Positions 46,108-55,231 of a stretch of DNA of 64,000 bases are shown in pieces. Position 1 is the stretch's first letter, and every line of letters starts with the position of its first letter. The position numbers and the translations under genes were made by a program. The stretch covers positions 78,046 to 142,045 of the forward strand of contig JARHVB010000024.1 of NCBI GenBank assembly GCA_029222685.1. The letters are read 5' to 3'. The stretch is from Terripilifer ovatus (lineage in GTDB: Bacteria > Pseudomonadota > Alphaproteobacteria > Rhizobiales > Beijerinckiaceae). Under the pieces are notes generated by a model, which worked only from the letters and a program-made list of their open reading frames with translations, was not told the origin of the DNA and did no database searches.

Positions 46108-46133
46108 GCAGCGAAGAAAAAGGGAAAAGAATT

Positions 46134-47282
46134 ATGCTCGACTGGTCTGACACCGCGGCCAAGCCGCTGCACATCGTCCGTCCCGTTCTTTCCGGGAGTG
46201 ACAATTCATTGCCGGAGGCTGCCCCCGTGGATGCAACCGGCCTTGGCGCCATCGATCGCGGCGCGGCGCGCGTGCGGGTCGATGACAAGCGCATGATCAA
46301 CGCGCGCGCCGACGTGAACCAGCTTCTGCCGCTCAAATACCGCTGGGCGTGGGAGAAGTATCTTTCGGGTTGCAACAATCACTGGATGCCGACGGAAGTG
46401 TCGATGCAGGCCGATATCGCGCTTTGGAAGTCCAAAGACGGCCTGACCGAAGACGAGCGGCGCATGATCAAGCGCAATCTCGGCTTCTTCGCCGCCTCCG
46501 AGAGTCTGGTCGCCAACAACATCGTGCTGGCGATCTACCGGCATCTGACCAATCCCGAATGCCGCCAGTACCTTCTGCGGCAGGCCTTCGAGGAAGCCGT
46601 GCATACGCACACGTTCCAGTACATCGTCGAAAGCCTCGGCCTCGATGAGGGCGAGCTGTTCAATATGTACCGCGAGGTGCCGTCCATCACCGACAAGGCT
46701 GCGTGGGCCCTCAAGCATACGCAGCATCTCGATGATGCGAACTTCAAGACGGGGACGCCCGATGCCGATCAGGCCTTCCTGCGCGACCTCGTCGCCTTCT
46801 ACGTCGTCTTCGAGGGCATGTGGTTCTACACCGGCTTTGCGCAGATCCTCTCGCTCGGGCGGCGCAACAAGATGGTCGGCATCGCCGAGCAGTACCAGTA
46901 CATCCTGCGCGACGAGAGCATTCACCTGAATTTCGGGATCGACGTCATCAATCAGATCAAGATCGAAAACCCCCATCTCTGGACGGAAACGTTCCAGGGG
47001 GAGGTTCGCGGGATGCTGAAGAACGCGGCCGAACTGGAGGCGAAGTACGGGCGGGACACGATGCCGCGCGGCTTCCTTGGCCTCAATGCGGCTTTGTGCG
47101 AAACCTACATGCACTTCATCGCCAACCGGCGCTGCGCCCAGCTCGGGCTTGCGCCGGTGTTCGCGGAGGCGGACAATCCCTTCCCGTGGATGAGCGAGGC
47201 GATGGACCTCAAGAAAGAAAAGAACTTCTTTGAAACGCGCGTCATCGAATACCAGAACGGCGGCGCGCTGGCGTGGGATTGA
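46134..47282 (+). CDS. nrdB: Ribonucleotide reductase beta subunit NrdB, class Ic-like (Phe at radical site)
   Basis: Small subunit that holds the metal cofactor. The diiron-type ligand helix reads [19 protein letters not shown]: aligned with E. coli NrdB, E154 and H157 match E115 and H118, and F161 takes the place of radical Tyr122. This is the pattern of class Ic subunits (Chlamydia), which use a Mn/Fe cofactor instead of a tyrosyl radical. Other metal ligands lie in [10 protein letters not shown] and [10 protein letters not shown]. It is 382 aa and complete. A membrane-protein gene follows after 16 bp. Metal content cannot be read from sequence. Confidence 0.95.
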   Translation: MLDWSDTAAKPLHIVRPVLSGSDNSLPEAAPVDATGLGAIDRGAARVRVDDKRMINARADVNQLLPLKYRWAWEKYLSGCNNHWMPTEVSMQADIALWKSKDGLTEDERRMIKRNLGFFAASESLVANNIVLAIYRHLTNPECRQYLLRQAFEEAVHTHTFQYIVESLGLDEGELFNMYREVPSITDKAAWALKHTQHLDDANFKTGTPDADQAFLRDLVAFYVVFEGMWFYTGFAQILSLGRRNKMVGIAEQYQYILRDESIHLNFGIDVINQIKIENPHLWTETFQGEVRGMLKNAAELEAKYGRDTMPRGFLGLNAALCETYMHFIANRRCAQLGLAPVFAEADNPFPWMSEAMDLKKEKNFFETRVIEYQNGGALAWD

Positions 47283-47298
47283 ACCGACGGAGTGCGAT

Positions 47299-47877
47299 AT
47301 GCGATCCAGAATTGAGAATCCGCACGCTGCCGGGCTTCCGCATTCGGCGCGGACGTCGATCTGGATCGCACTCGTTGCCGGTTCCAGCGTGTTGTTCAGC
47401 CTGGCGCTTGCTTGTGCAACGCCCTTCGCAGCTCTTGTGACGGTCGCGGGAACGCAGATGCGCCGCCGCGACGCCCTTTCGCTGATTGGGGTGGCGTGGT
47501 TTTTGAATCAAGCGGTCGGCTACGGGCTTCTTGGATATCCGCGAACGTGGGACAGCTTTGCTTGGGGGGCCGCTATCGGCGTCGCGGCAGTGCTTGCGGC
47601 GTTCGCCGTCTCCATGGCCGCCGGCCGCTTCGGTTCCACGATCATCGTTGCGGGCGGTGCGTTCCTTGCCGCTTTTGCGATTCACGAGCTGGCCTTGTTC
47701 GCGGCAACGGCTGTCTTGCCATCGAGCGCCGAGGCATTTTCGCCTTCCGTTGTCGGCTGGATTTTCTCCATCAACCTGTTGGCGCTTGCAGGTCTCCTGG
47801 CTGCGCACAAGACGGCGGTAGCCGCCGGGTTTCTCCCTGCACCTGCCTTGATGAGGCCGTCGCTGGCTCGGGCATGA
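47299..47877 (+). CDS. Small polytopic membrane protein downstream of nrdB
   Basis: 192 aa with about six hydrophobic spans (SIWIALVAGSSVLFSLALA, IGVAAVLAAFAVSMAAG, STIIVAGGAFLAAFAI, WIFSINLLALAGLLAA and others). The motif AWFLNQAVGYGLLGYPRTWD follows the first span, and a Cys lies at its end (LACATPFAAL). The family is not recognised with certainty. It starts 16 bp after nrdB, so it is probably under the same cobalamin riboswitch; a corrinoid or cobalt uptake role (compare six-span BtuM) would fit but is inference. Confidence 0.65.
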   Translation: MRSRIENPHAAGLPHSARTSIWIALVAGSSVLFSLALACATPFAALVTVAGTQMRRRDALSLIGVAWFLNQAVGYGLLGYPRTWDSFAWGAAIGVAAVLAAFAVSMAAGRFGSTIIVAGGAFLAAFAIHELALFAATAVLPSSAEAFSPSVVGWIFSINLLALAGLLAAHKTAVAAGFLPAPALMRPSLARA

Positions 47878-48077
47878 GGCCGGTTCCTACTGCTTTGCGC
47901 TGCCGGGCTTCGAATGCCGGTTTCCGCAGATTTGTTAGGGAGAAACCGGGCACGCGCCGATAGGCCTCCGTTCCGTTTCATCTGACACGCGTGAAGACAC
48001 GAGATTTCCGGTAACGGACGATCGTGAATGCCGGGCGTTGCTTTCAAGCTCACTGCAACGGGTGCTACAGCCACCAT
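47878..48077. other. Gap with a hairpin after the nrd unit
   Basis: CCGGTTTC (47917-47924) and GAAACCGG (47942-47949) form an 8-bp stem 40 bp after the membrane-protein gene; it may mark the end of the nrd transcript. No T run follows. No other element is seen before the permease gene. Confidence 0.4.
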
Positions 48078-48824
48078 ATGACTGACGCTCTGTTTGCCCT
48101 TGCCCTGGCGGTCGTGGCGCTCTTCTACTCAGCGGTGGGACAGGCCGGCGGCACCGGCTATGTCGCCGTGATGGGCTTGATCGGCTTCGATCCGGCAACG
48201 ATCAAGCCGACCGCCCTCGCGCTCAACGTGCTGGTGTCAGCGATCGGATGCTATCGCTTCTATCGCGCCGGCATGCTGACCTGGCGCACCGTCTATCCGT
48301 TCGCCGTGCTTGGCGCTCCTTTCTCGCTGTTGGGCGGCGCGCTCCATCTCCCCGCGGCCGTTTACATGCCTGTCGTGGGCGTGTTGTTGCTCGTCGCCGG
48401 GGTGCTGATGCTTCGCTCCGTAAAATCCGCCTCGATGCTCGACCAGCAAGCGCCCGTTGTTCCTCCGTTCCTCCCGTCGCTTCTGGTCGGCGGCGCGATC
48501 GGACTGGTGTCCGGTGTGACGGGCGTCGGCGGCGGGATTTTCCTCGCGCCTGTTGTGCTTGCAATGCGCTGGACCGAAACAAGGACGGCCGCCGCCATAT
48601 CGGCGGTGTTCAACCTTCTGAACTCGGCGGCTGCTCTGCTCGGTGCATGGGCGACGATGCCATCTCTGCCCACGCAATTGCCGATATGGCTGGCTTGTGT
48701 CGCCGTCGGCGGGCTTGTCGGATCGTGGCTGGGCACGCAGTATCTCAAGCCGGGTGCGCTGAGGCTGGTGCTGGCGGTTCTGTTATTGGCCGCTGCAGCG
48801 CGCATGATCGCGGCCGCCTTCTGA
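48078..48824 (+). CDS. TauE/SafE-family sulfite/anion exporter-like permease
   Basis: Polytopic permease of the TauE/SafE family: the first half opens with LALAVVALFYSAVGQAGGTG and the second half repeats GGAIGLVSGVTGVGGGIFLAP, the typical internal duplication. At 248 aa it is full length with about eight spans. The ATG at 48078 is used; the frame opens 54 bp earlier. Substrates of this family include sulfite, sulfoacetate and other organic anions; none can be assigned. Confidence 0.88.
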   Translation: MTDALFALALAVVALFYSAVGQAGGTGYVAVMGLIGFDPATIKPTALALNVLVSAIGCYRFYRAGMLTWRTVYPFAVLGAPFSLLGGALHLPAAVYMPVVGVLLLVAGVLMLRSVKSASMLDQQAPVVPPFLPSLLVGGAIGLVSGVTGVGGGIFLAPVVLAMRWTETRTAAAISAVFNLLNSAAALLGAWATMPSLPTQLPIWLACVAVGGLVGSWLGTQYLKPGALRLVLAVLLLAAAARMIAAAF

Positions 48825-48946
48825 TCGAACTGTGCTCTCGGAGTCTTGGAATTGTCCGCCTCGAGCCAGGTCCCCGGCGGGTCACGATCGGTCATATCGG
48901 GTGCCCCGCTGAAACTCGATGCCTCGCTCGGCGTTCAGTTCAAGGC

Positions 48947-49534
48947 ATGGACGTCATCGAACCCGTCAAGCGCATCGTCGAAAAGGCGACCGGCATCGGC
49001 ATCCCGAGCCGGGAGGAGGCGCTCGGCTGCGTGCGTGACGTCCGTCCCTCTCGCATGAAATTCCGCGACGACGGCTACATCCCGAACAATCCCAAGTTTC
49101 CGTTGCTCTATTACCGCAAAGCCCTCCGGTTCGGCCGCAAGGACGATTCAGCCGCCGTTCTGGAGAAGCTGTTCAACATCAACGGTTGGGGCGAGGCCTG
49201 GCGTAACGGGATTTACGACTACGTCCACTATCACTCAATGATCCACGAGGTGCTGGGGATTGCCCGCGGCTCCGCGACGCTGCGGCTCGGCGGCAACAAG
49301 GGCAAGACCGTCAAGGTCGGCGCCGGCGACGTCATCGTCGTGCCGGCCGGCGTTGGACATGAATGTCTGAACGCAGGTTCGACCTTCCTGGTCGTGGGCG
49401 CCTATCCCCCGACGGGCACCTATAATGAATGCCGCGGCAGTTTTCAGGAGCGCGACCAGGCGATAACGGCCATTCGCCGTGTGGGTGTACCAAAACAGCA
49501 TCCGCTTTACGGAAGCCGCGAACGGCTGTGGTAG
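48947..49534 (+). CDS. Cupin-domain protein (YjlB-like)
   Basis: 195-aa cupin. The metal-binding cupin motifs appear as YVHYHSMIHEVLGIARGSATLRLGG and the second motif VPAGVGHECLNAG. The N-terminal half (IPNNPKFPLLYYRKAL, FNINGWGEAWRNGIYDY) is typical of the YjlB subgroup. Function unknown. The ATG at 48947 is preceded by AAGG. It lies 122 bp after the permease and converges on the helicase pseudogene. Confidence 0.85.
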   Translation: MDVIEPVKRIVEKATGIGIPSREEALGCVRDVRPSRMKFRDDGYIPNNPKFPLLYYRKALRFGRKDDSAAVLEKLFNINGWGEAWRNGIYDYVHYHSMIHEVLGIARGSATLRLGGNKGKTVKVGAGDVIVVPAGVGHECLNAGSTFLVVGAYPPTGTYNECRGSFQERDQAITAIRRVGVPKQHPLYGSRERLW

Positions 49535-49546
49535 ATGGCCCCGCTT

Positions 49547-51711
49547 TTAGCTGTTTTCCCACATGCCGCGCATGCGCGCCTTCATGTCGATTGGCGTACG
49601 CGTCGAGCGCGCCGAAGCGGAAGCCGTCTGGGCCCGCGGCCAATACCGGCTCTGGAAATGCTTCGTGATCCCGTTCGGAATAAAGCGCGTGCGCTGCGCA
49701 TAGACGTGGCGGTCGCCGAGGCTGCGCTGGCCATGCGTGAAAAAGCGCTGCGGGATCATCAGATGAAGCTGATCCTTGGCCCGCGTCATGGCAACGTAGA
49801 GAAGCCGGCGTTCTTCCTCGATCTCCGGCGTCGAGCCGACGCCGAGGTCGGAGGGAATGCACCCATCGACCACGTTGAGGACGAACACCGACGACCATTC
49901 CTGGCCCTTGGCGGAATGAATGGTCGAGAGGATCAGATAGTCTTCATCGAGCAGCGGCGGACCGGTCTGGTCGCTCGTCGCATCGGGCGGGTCGAGCGTC
50001 AGTTCGGTCAGGAAGCGTTCGCGTGTCGGATAGCTGGCTGCGATCTGCGCAAGCTGCGTCAGGTCGGCCTGCCGTTGTATTGCGTCTTCGTAGCGTTGCT
50101 CCATGAAGGGCAGATACCAGCGGCAGGCGAGATCAAGTTCGGACGGCCATCCCGCCGCGCCGAGATGCAGCGCGCTCATGGTCTCGACGAACTCCTGCCA
50201 TTGTGTGGCAGCCGCGGCCGGAGGACGGAAGCCGTGCAGGCCCGAGGCCGCGCTCCCGCTTTCGGCGATGGCGTCGAGAAGCTTCGCAGCCGTGCCCGGG
50301 CCGATGCCGGGCAGGAGCTGGGCCACCCGGAATCCAGCGACGCGATCGCGCAGATTGTGCGCCCAGCGCATCACCGCGAGCACATCCTTGATGTGCGCCG
50401 CCTCGAGAAATTTGAGGCCGCCGAATTTGACGAATGGGATGTTGCGGCGGGTCAGCTCGACCTCGAGCGTCGCGCTGTGGCTTGACGTCCGGAACAGGAC
50501 CGCCTGCGACTTCAGGCGCTGCCCGGCTTCGCGATTGGCGAGGATATTTTCGACGATGTAGCCGGCCTGCGCAATGTCGTCGGCGACGTTGACGAGCGTG
50601 GGCAGATCGGATGATGCGCGATCGGACCAGAGGTTTTTCGTGAAGCGTTCCGACGCCAGATCAATCACCGCATTGGCCGCGGCGAGGACCGGCTGCGTCG
50701 AGCGATAGTTCTGCTCGAGCGTGATCAACTCGGCCTTCGGCGTGAAGTGACCGGGAAAGTCGAGGATGTTGCGCACCGTCGCCGCGCGGAACGAATAGAT
50801 CGACTGCGCGTCGTCGCCGACGACCGTGAGGCCGCGGCCGGTCGGTTTGAAGTTGAGCAGGATCGAGGCCTGAAGCCTGTTCGTGTCCTGATACTCGTCG
50901 ATCAGGACATGGTCGAAGCGGTCAGCAAGATCCTCGGCGAGCGCCGGCGCCATCATCATCTGCGCCCAGTAGAGCAGCAGATCGTCGTAATCGAGCACAT
51001 TCTGCTTCTGCTTGGCCTCGACGTAGGCGCCGAACAACCGTTGCAGTTCGGCCTCCCATTCAATGCACCATGGGAAGACGCTACCGAGCACTTCGCCGAG
51101 CGGGGTTTCCGCGTTCACGGCCCGCGAATAGATCGCCAGACACGTATCCTTCTTCGGGAAGCGCTTCTCCATCTTGGAGAAGCCGAGATTGTGGCGCACG
51201 AGATTCATCAGGTCGGCGGAGTCTTCCCGATCATGGATGGTGAAGGCCGAATCCAGTCCGATGTCCGCCGCGTATTCGCGCAAAAGCCGGGCGCCCATCG
51301 CATGGAATGTCCCCGACCAGGCCAGCGCATCGGCCATCGCGCCGGCGTTCGGTCCGAGCGCCTTCGCCATGATCCGTTCGACGCGACGTTGCATTTCGAC
51401 CGCCGCCCGGCGCGAGAATGTCAGCAGCATGATGCGGCGCGGGTCCGCGCCCGAAACCACGAGATGGGCCACGCGATGCGCCAGCGTGTTCGTCTTGCCG
51501 GAGCCGGCGCCGGCGATGATCAAGAGAGGCGGGGCAGAGGCGGGGCGTCAGCCAGCGCGTCGCAGCCGTGCTCGACCGCGCGACGCTGCTCGACATTCAG
51601 CCCGGCGAGATAAGCCGCGCCGCTTGCGTCCTGTTGATGCGCCGTCCTGACCTGCTGCAGCATGCCCTTGCCCCGAATCCCGAGGCTATGGTACAAATCA
51701 TGAACAGGCAT
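49547..51711 (-). pseudogene. UvrD/Rep-like ATP-dependent helicase broken by an 11-bp tandem duplication
   Basis: Superfamily 1 3'-5' DNA helicase. Walker A AGAGSGKTNTLAHR, motif II DEYQDTNR, LEQNYRSTQ and the C-terminal VFVLNVVDGCIPS and LLYVAMTRAKDQL are all intact. The N-terminus (AAYLAGLNVEQRRAVEHGCD) is encoded in another frame, from a start at 51711 or 51663. At 51525-51546 the 11-mer AGAGGCGGGGC is present twice in tandem; removing one copy restores DAPPLLIIAGAGSGKT. An internal TTG at 51523 could only give a protein lacking the Q motif, so I expect loss of function unless this is an assembly error. Confidence 0.88.
51525..51546. repeat. 11-bp tandem duplication in the helicase gene
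   Basis: AGAGGCGGGGC at 51525-51535 and again at 51536-51546, without mismatch. It shifts the frame between the N-terminal motif and Walker A of the helicase. Confidence 0.93.
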
Positions 51712-51800
51712 TTAAGTCGAACGAATTCGCAATCTGGCGGTTTGGTCCTTGAGCGTCCGCGAACGGCGCTGGAATGATGTGCCGAAGCGAGGTCCGCGTC

Positions 51801-52058
51801 ATGCGCGTACTGCTGGCGTCTCTCTTTCTTCTGGCGATCGTTACGGTCCAGGCCAAAGCCGACCGTGCGGTCACCGACACCGAGCGCGCCCGACTCGTGT
51901 CAGCCGTCGCGGCCCAGGGTTGTACCGGCGGCAAGATGGAATGGGATGACGATGACCGCGAATTTGAGGTCGACAGCGCCTCCTGCAGTGACGGTCGGGC
52001 TTACGATCTGAAATTCAACGCGGACTACACGTTCAAGAGCAAGAAGCTCGACGACTGA
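51801..52058 (+). CDS. Small secreted protein (PepSY-like)
   Basis: 85 aa with a clear signal peptide (RVLLASLFLLAIVTVQAKA), then a short domain with two Cys (GCTGGKMEWDDDDREFEVD, SASC). The size and the pattern DDREFEVD..DGRAYDLKFN resemble PepSY-type periplasmic proteins. An upstream in-frame ATG at 51774 would add 9 residues before the signal; 51801 is preferred. The function is unknown. Confidence 0.72.
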   Translation: MRVLLASLFLLAIVTVQAKADRAVTDTERARLVSAVAAQGCTGGKMEWDDDDREFEVDSASCSDGRAYDLKFNADYTFKSKKLDD

Positions 52059-52094
52059 CGCTCGGATTGGCAAACCGCAAGCGTTGACGCGCCA

Positions 52095-52685
52095 TCAGTC
52101 GCTGCCCTCGCGAACAAGTTCGACATTCAACGTTCCCTTCGGCAGGGGGCGCAATAATTCGGCCTCCGGACTGGTAAGCTGCAGCCAGCCGGGCCAGTCC
52201 TTCGGCTTCAGCACCACGACCTGGCGATTGTGGTAGGGCGCGATGTCCTCGCCTGGCGCTGTCGTCAGCATCGCAAAGGACGCGGGATGATTGCCCTGGC
52301 CCTCGCGCCAGACGCCGGCGATGCCCGTGATCGGCGAGCCTTTGAGCGCGAAGCGATATTTTGCTTTCGGATATTTCTTCCCCACGAACTCGTAGAAAGC
52401 GCTGGCCGGAATGATGCAGCGGTTGCTCTGATCGAAGCGCCGGTTCTCACTCCGGAAATTGAACACCGGACCGCCACGGCCGGATGGCGGAAAGCTGAAA
52501 TTCATCGAGGCGAGCTCGACATGATTGCCGGCGGCGCGCATCACCGGGCCGCGATCGTTGATCTTGATGTCGTCTGCTTCCGGCAGGTCGAGTTCGGTCT
52601 GCTGTGTCGGGATGCCGAGCGCGAGGTCCTGCATCATTTTGCAGTATTCCTGCCAGCGGACGTGCTGCTCGTAATTGTTGCACAT
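52095..52685 (-). CDS. SOS response-associated peptidase (SRAP/YedK/HMCES family)
   Basis: Forms a protective thiazolidine cross-link with abasic sites in single-stranded DNA. After Met removal the catalytic Cys2 is exposed (MCNNYEQHV), so the start at 52685 is decided by it, although the frame is open upstream. NFRSENRRF, ASAFYEFV (catalytic Glu) and PYHNRQVVVL (catalytic His) are all present. At 196 aa it is a normal size. Confidence 0.94.
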   Translation of the reverse strand: MCNNYEQHVRWQEYCKMMQDLALGIPTQQTELDLPEADDIKINDRGPVMRAAGNHVELASMNFSFPPSGRGGPVFNFRSENRRFDQSNRCIIPASAFYEFVGKKYPKAKYRFALKGSPITGIAGVWREGQGNHPASFAMLTTAPGEDIAPYHNRQVVVLKPKDWPGWLQLTSPEAELLRPLPKGTLNVELVREGSD

Positions 52686-52856
52686 AGGCCCCAATGTAGG
52701 GGCCCATCGCCGGTCAGACGAGATGGGCGTCTCCCTGCGGGACCGCGCCGGCGGCTGCGCTGAAGCCCCTCTTGCGCGGGTCTTCACCCTTCGGGCTTTC
52801 GTCGCTGACGCGCGCCAAGGTGGACAACGGCAGTCAGGCGACCCAGGCGGTATGCG

Positions 52857-53183
52857 CTATTCGGTCGGATTCCAGATCACCGCGAACTCGTCGTCGCCCT
52901 CCGATCCCGCCGCGCGGCCGAGATTGGCGAATAGTTTGCGCGGGCCGAACTCGGGCGCCGAGATCGAGATCGACACATAGTCGGCGCCGTTCTCCTTGTT
53001 CTTGCGAATCCAGGCGCCGCCGATTTCCGCGCCGTTGGCATAGACGCGATAGTCGGGCCGGTCGCTGTCCGGCTTCTTCTCCTTGTTCGGCATGATCTTC
53101 AGCGCCGCTGAGATCGACAGCGTCCGCAGCGTGCCGCGATAGGAACCGTCGTCGAGTTTGTTGACGTAGCCGATGGCTGGCAT
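52857..53183 (-). CDS. DUF736 family protein
   Basis: 108-aa protein of DUF736, a family very common on rhizobial plasmids and integrative elements, function unknown. It reads MPAIGYVNKLDDGSYRGTL and VYANGAEIGGAWIRK, with SAPEFGPRKLFANLGRA near the end. It is divergent from the DUF3991/toprim gene across about 490 bp. The ATG at 53183 fits the family start. Confidence 0.92.
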   Translation of the reverse strand: MPAIGYVNKLDDGSYRGTLRTLSISAALKIMPNKEKKPDSDRPDYRVYANGAEIGGAWIRKNKENGADYVSISISAPEFGPRKLFANLGRAAGSEGDDEFAVIWNPTE

Positions 53184-53675
53184 GTGATGTCTCCCCGTTT
53201 CATTCCGACTGGCATCCTGTCCGGCATGCGCGGCGGTCTTTCCTGCAGCGTCGGACTTGCCTGCGTCCGCGCCATGCCCGAGCAGCCGCGCCATTCCACT
53301 TGCTCGCATTCCGATGGCTCCCATGCCGACGCGTGCGCCGTGGGCGGGAGCATCCACCGGCGCGGCGAGCCGCACACCCTGTCGAATCCGACGGGTCACA
53401 CGAGCCCGGTGTCCCTGCGACAACGCCCGTGTCCGGATGCCGATCGGCCGGGGGAGGGTTGTGGACGGCGGGCGCCGGCTGCCGCTTGCGCCTTGCCGGC
53501 CGCAAGGGAGGCTCCGCCGCGCCCGGAGCCCGACGAATGCAACGTCTTGTCAACGCGCCCTTGCCCCCGGCAGGCTTCGCGGCTGGTCGGAGTCGTCCCG
53601 TCAATGGCGGGAAATGCGAAGCCAACCGAAGAAAGGGCTGGACATCGCCGCCGCGGCGGGTTCGGCGTAAGTGTC
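53184..53675. other. 492-bp gap between divergent DUF736 and DUF3991 genes
   Basis: Open frames cross this region in more than one phase but none looks like a real protein, being rich in Arg/Pro/Ala as in random GC-rich DNA. It should hold promoters for both genes. I could not pick out a convincing promoter, oriT or repeat. Confidence 0.4.
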
Positions 53676-54581
53676 ATGGAGAAGAAAGACATCGACGAGC
53701 TGCGGGGGAAGGTGCCCTGCGCGTCCGTCCTGGAGAGGGCGGGCTGGAAGGTCGACTTGAAGGAGAGCACCCGCAAGGCGGTCAAATACCGCCACGGCGA
53801 GGGCCAGATCGTCATCGTCATTCACGACGGGCGCGGCTGGTTCGATCCGATGTCGGAAGCGAAGGGCGACGTCTTCGACCTCGCCGAGCATCTCGGCGCC
53901 GCCGGTTTTGCGGTGGCTCTGCAGCAGGTCGCCGAGCTTGTTGGCTTCACGCCGACGCAGCCGGCCTGGAAACGCCCGGCGCGGGCCAAGCCAACCGCGC
54001 CGCTCGCGCATCGTTGGGCCGCGCGTCTCAAGCCGCGGCCGGGCTCGCCGACCTGGCGCTATCTCGCCGAGACGCGCGCCATTCCCGATCACTTGATTCA
54101 GGAGGCCGTCGATCAGGACCGGCTGCGCGAAGGTCCGCATGGCAGCATGTGGGCGGCGCATACGGACGACGCCGGCGTTGTTGTCGGCTGGGAAGAGCGC
54201 GGCCCCGAATGGCGCGGCTTTGCGACTGACGGATCGAAGGTGCTGTTCCGTCTCGGCGCGACGCATGCGACGCGCGTCTGCGTCACCGAGGCGGCGATCG
54301 ACGCGATGAGCCGTGCCGCGATCGAAGGCCTGCGCCACGATACGCTCTATGTCAGCACCGGCGGCGGCTGGTCGCCGACGACCGAAGCGGCGATCCGCGC
54401 CGTCGCCACGCGCCCTGGCACGGTTCTTGTCGCCGCGACCGACAGCAACCTGCAGGGCGACGTGTTCGGCAACCGCCTGCGCGCCATCGCAGAGGATGTC
54501 GGCGCCGGCTACGATCGCCTGCGCCCGACGGACGATGACTGGAATGAGGACCTGAAGGCGGCGCGACGAATGAGACGATAG
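53676..54581 (+). CDS. DUF3991/toprim-domain protein
   Basis: Primase-related plasmid protein. N-terminal DELRGKVPCASVLERAGWKVD and KYRHGEGQIVIVIHDGRGWFDP replace a zinc-finger primase region; the C-terminal toprim-like part has VCVTEAAIDAMSRA (acidic motif) and LVAATDSNLQGDVF (D-x-D-type motif). It has 301 aa from the ATG at 53676. Upstream frame extension to 53184 is non-coding. It likely acts in plasmid transfer or replication; that is inferred from the domain. Confidence 0.85.
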   Translation: MEKKDIDELRGKVPCASVLERAGWKVDLKESTRKAVKYRHGEGQIVIVIHDGRGWFDPMSEAKGDVFDLAEHLGAAGFAVALQQVAELVGFTPTQPAWKRPARAKPTAPLAHRWAARLKPRPGSPTWRYLAETRAIPDHLIQEAVDQDRLREGPHGSMWAAHTDDAGVVVGWEERGPEWRGFATDGSKVLFRLGATHATRVCVTEAAIDAMSRAAIEGLRHDTLYVSTGGGWSPTTEAAIRAVATRPGTVLVAATDSNLQGDVFGNRLRAIAEDVGAGYDRLRPTDDDWNEDLKAARRMRR

Positions 54582-54643
54582 CGCGGCCGCTCAACGCAGA
54601 AGCAGGCGCTCGAGAAAAAGAGTGAGGCGGAGAGGCTCCCGGT

Positions 54644-54711
54644 GCCGCATGTCCGGCCGACGCGTCAAGGGAGGCTTCGCCCGCGTGCCGCGGCCCTTGA
54701 CCCGCCGGACC
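54644..54711. repeat. 68-bp hairpin repeat, copy 1
   Basis: A 68-bp intergenic unit repeated at 56013-56080 with few mismatches. Its arms, CCGGCCGACGCGTCAAGGG-like on the left and CCCTTGACCCGCCGG on the right, form a long imperfect stem around a ~22-nt loop. It lies between the DUF3991 gene and the next gene. It may be a structured RNA element, a protein site or a mobile repeat. Confidence 0.8.
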
Positions 54712-54767
54712 TTCGATGCGGCCGCGCCCTGAGGGTGTCTTCAACACCCGAAGGGAAGGGCAACCTC

Positions 54768-55157
54768 ATGCCAATCTACACAATCGAGACGACCTATCGC
54801 CTGCCGGTCCATCGCCAGCGCAGCTACGAAGCGGCCGATCTCGCTGCGGCCTGCCGGCTCGCCGTCGAGGACGACTGGGACGGCGAGAAGCACGACCACG
54901 AAACCGCCGGCGAGACCTACGTCACCGGCGTCTGGAAAGGCCGCGACACCGCCTATCAGGCGCCGTCCGTGCCGGTGCCGTCGCACTATCGAGAAACGCT
55001 TCAGCGCAAGGCCGATCATTTCGAGGTGCTGCTCGGCCTGGTCAAAGTGCTGACCAGCGGCGCCAAGGCGTTGGACTGCGCCTATTGGAAGGACCGCGCG
55101 GCTGCGGCGATCGCCAAAGCCGAAGCGATCCTCGCCGGCGCCCGCGATCCCGACTGA
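54768..55157 (+). CDS. Hypothetical plasmid protein (129 aa)
   Basis: Family not named. The protein MPIYTIETTYRLPVHRQRSY contains a small mixed alpha/beta region and a helical C-terminus (KALDCAYWKDRAAAAIAKAE). AAGGGAAGGG precedes the ATG at 54768. It sits in the conserved plasmid gene block, followed by a terminator-like hairpin. Confidence 0.7.
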   Translation: MPIYTIETTYRLPVHRQRSYEAADLAAACRLAVEDDWDGEKHDHETAGETYVTGVWKGRDTAYQAPSVPVPSHYRETLQRKADHFEVLLGLVKVLTSGAKALDCAYWKDRAAAAIAKAEAILAGARDPD

Positions 55158-55191
55158 TCGCGCCTCGCACAATTCACCTTCCCGCAACCAC

Positions 55192-55220
55192 GCCCGGCCC
55201 TGCCGGGCTTTGTCATTTTC
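55192..55220 (+). terminator. Terminator-like hairpin, copy 1
   Basis: GCCCGGC (55192-55198), loop CCT, GCCGGGC (55202-55208), then TTTGTCATTTTC. A near twin lies at 56810-56840. It falls between two same-strand genes and may attenuate transcription. Confidence 0.65.
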
Positions 55221-55231
55221 AGGAGCCGGAC

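Noticed and set aside
53184..53675. Extended N-terminus of the DUF3991 protein
   Set aside because: The extra ~160 residues are low-complexity Arg/Pro/Ala and the same DNA is open in other frames; the family-like start is at 53676.
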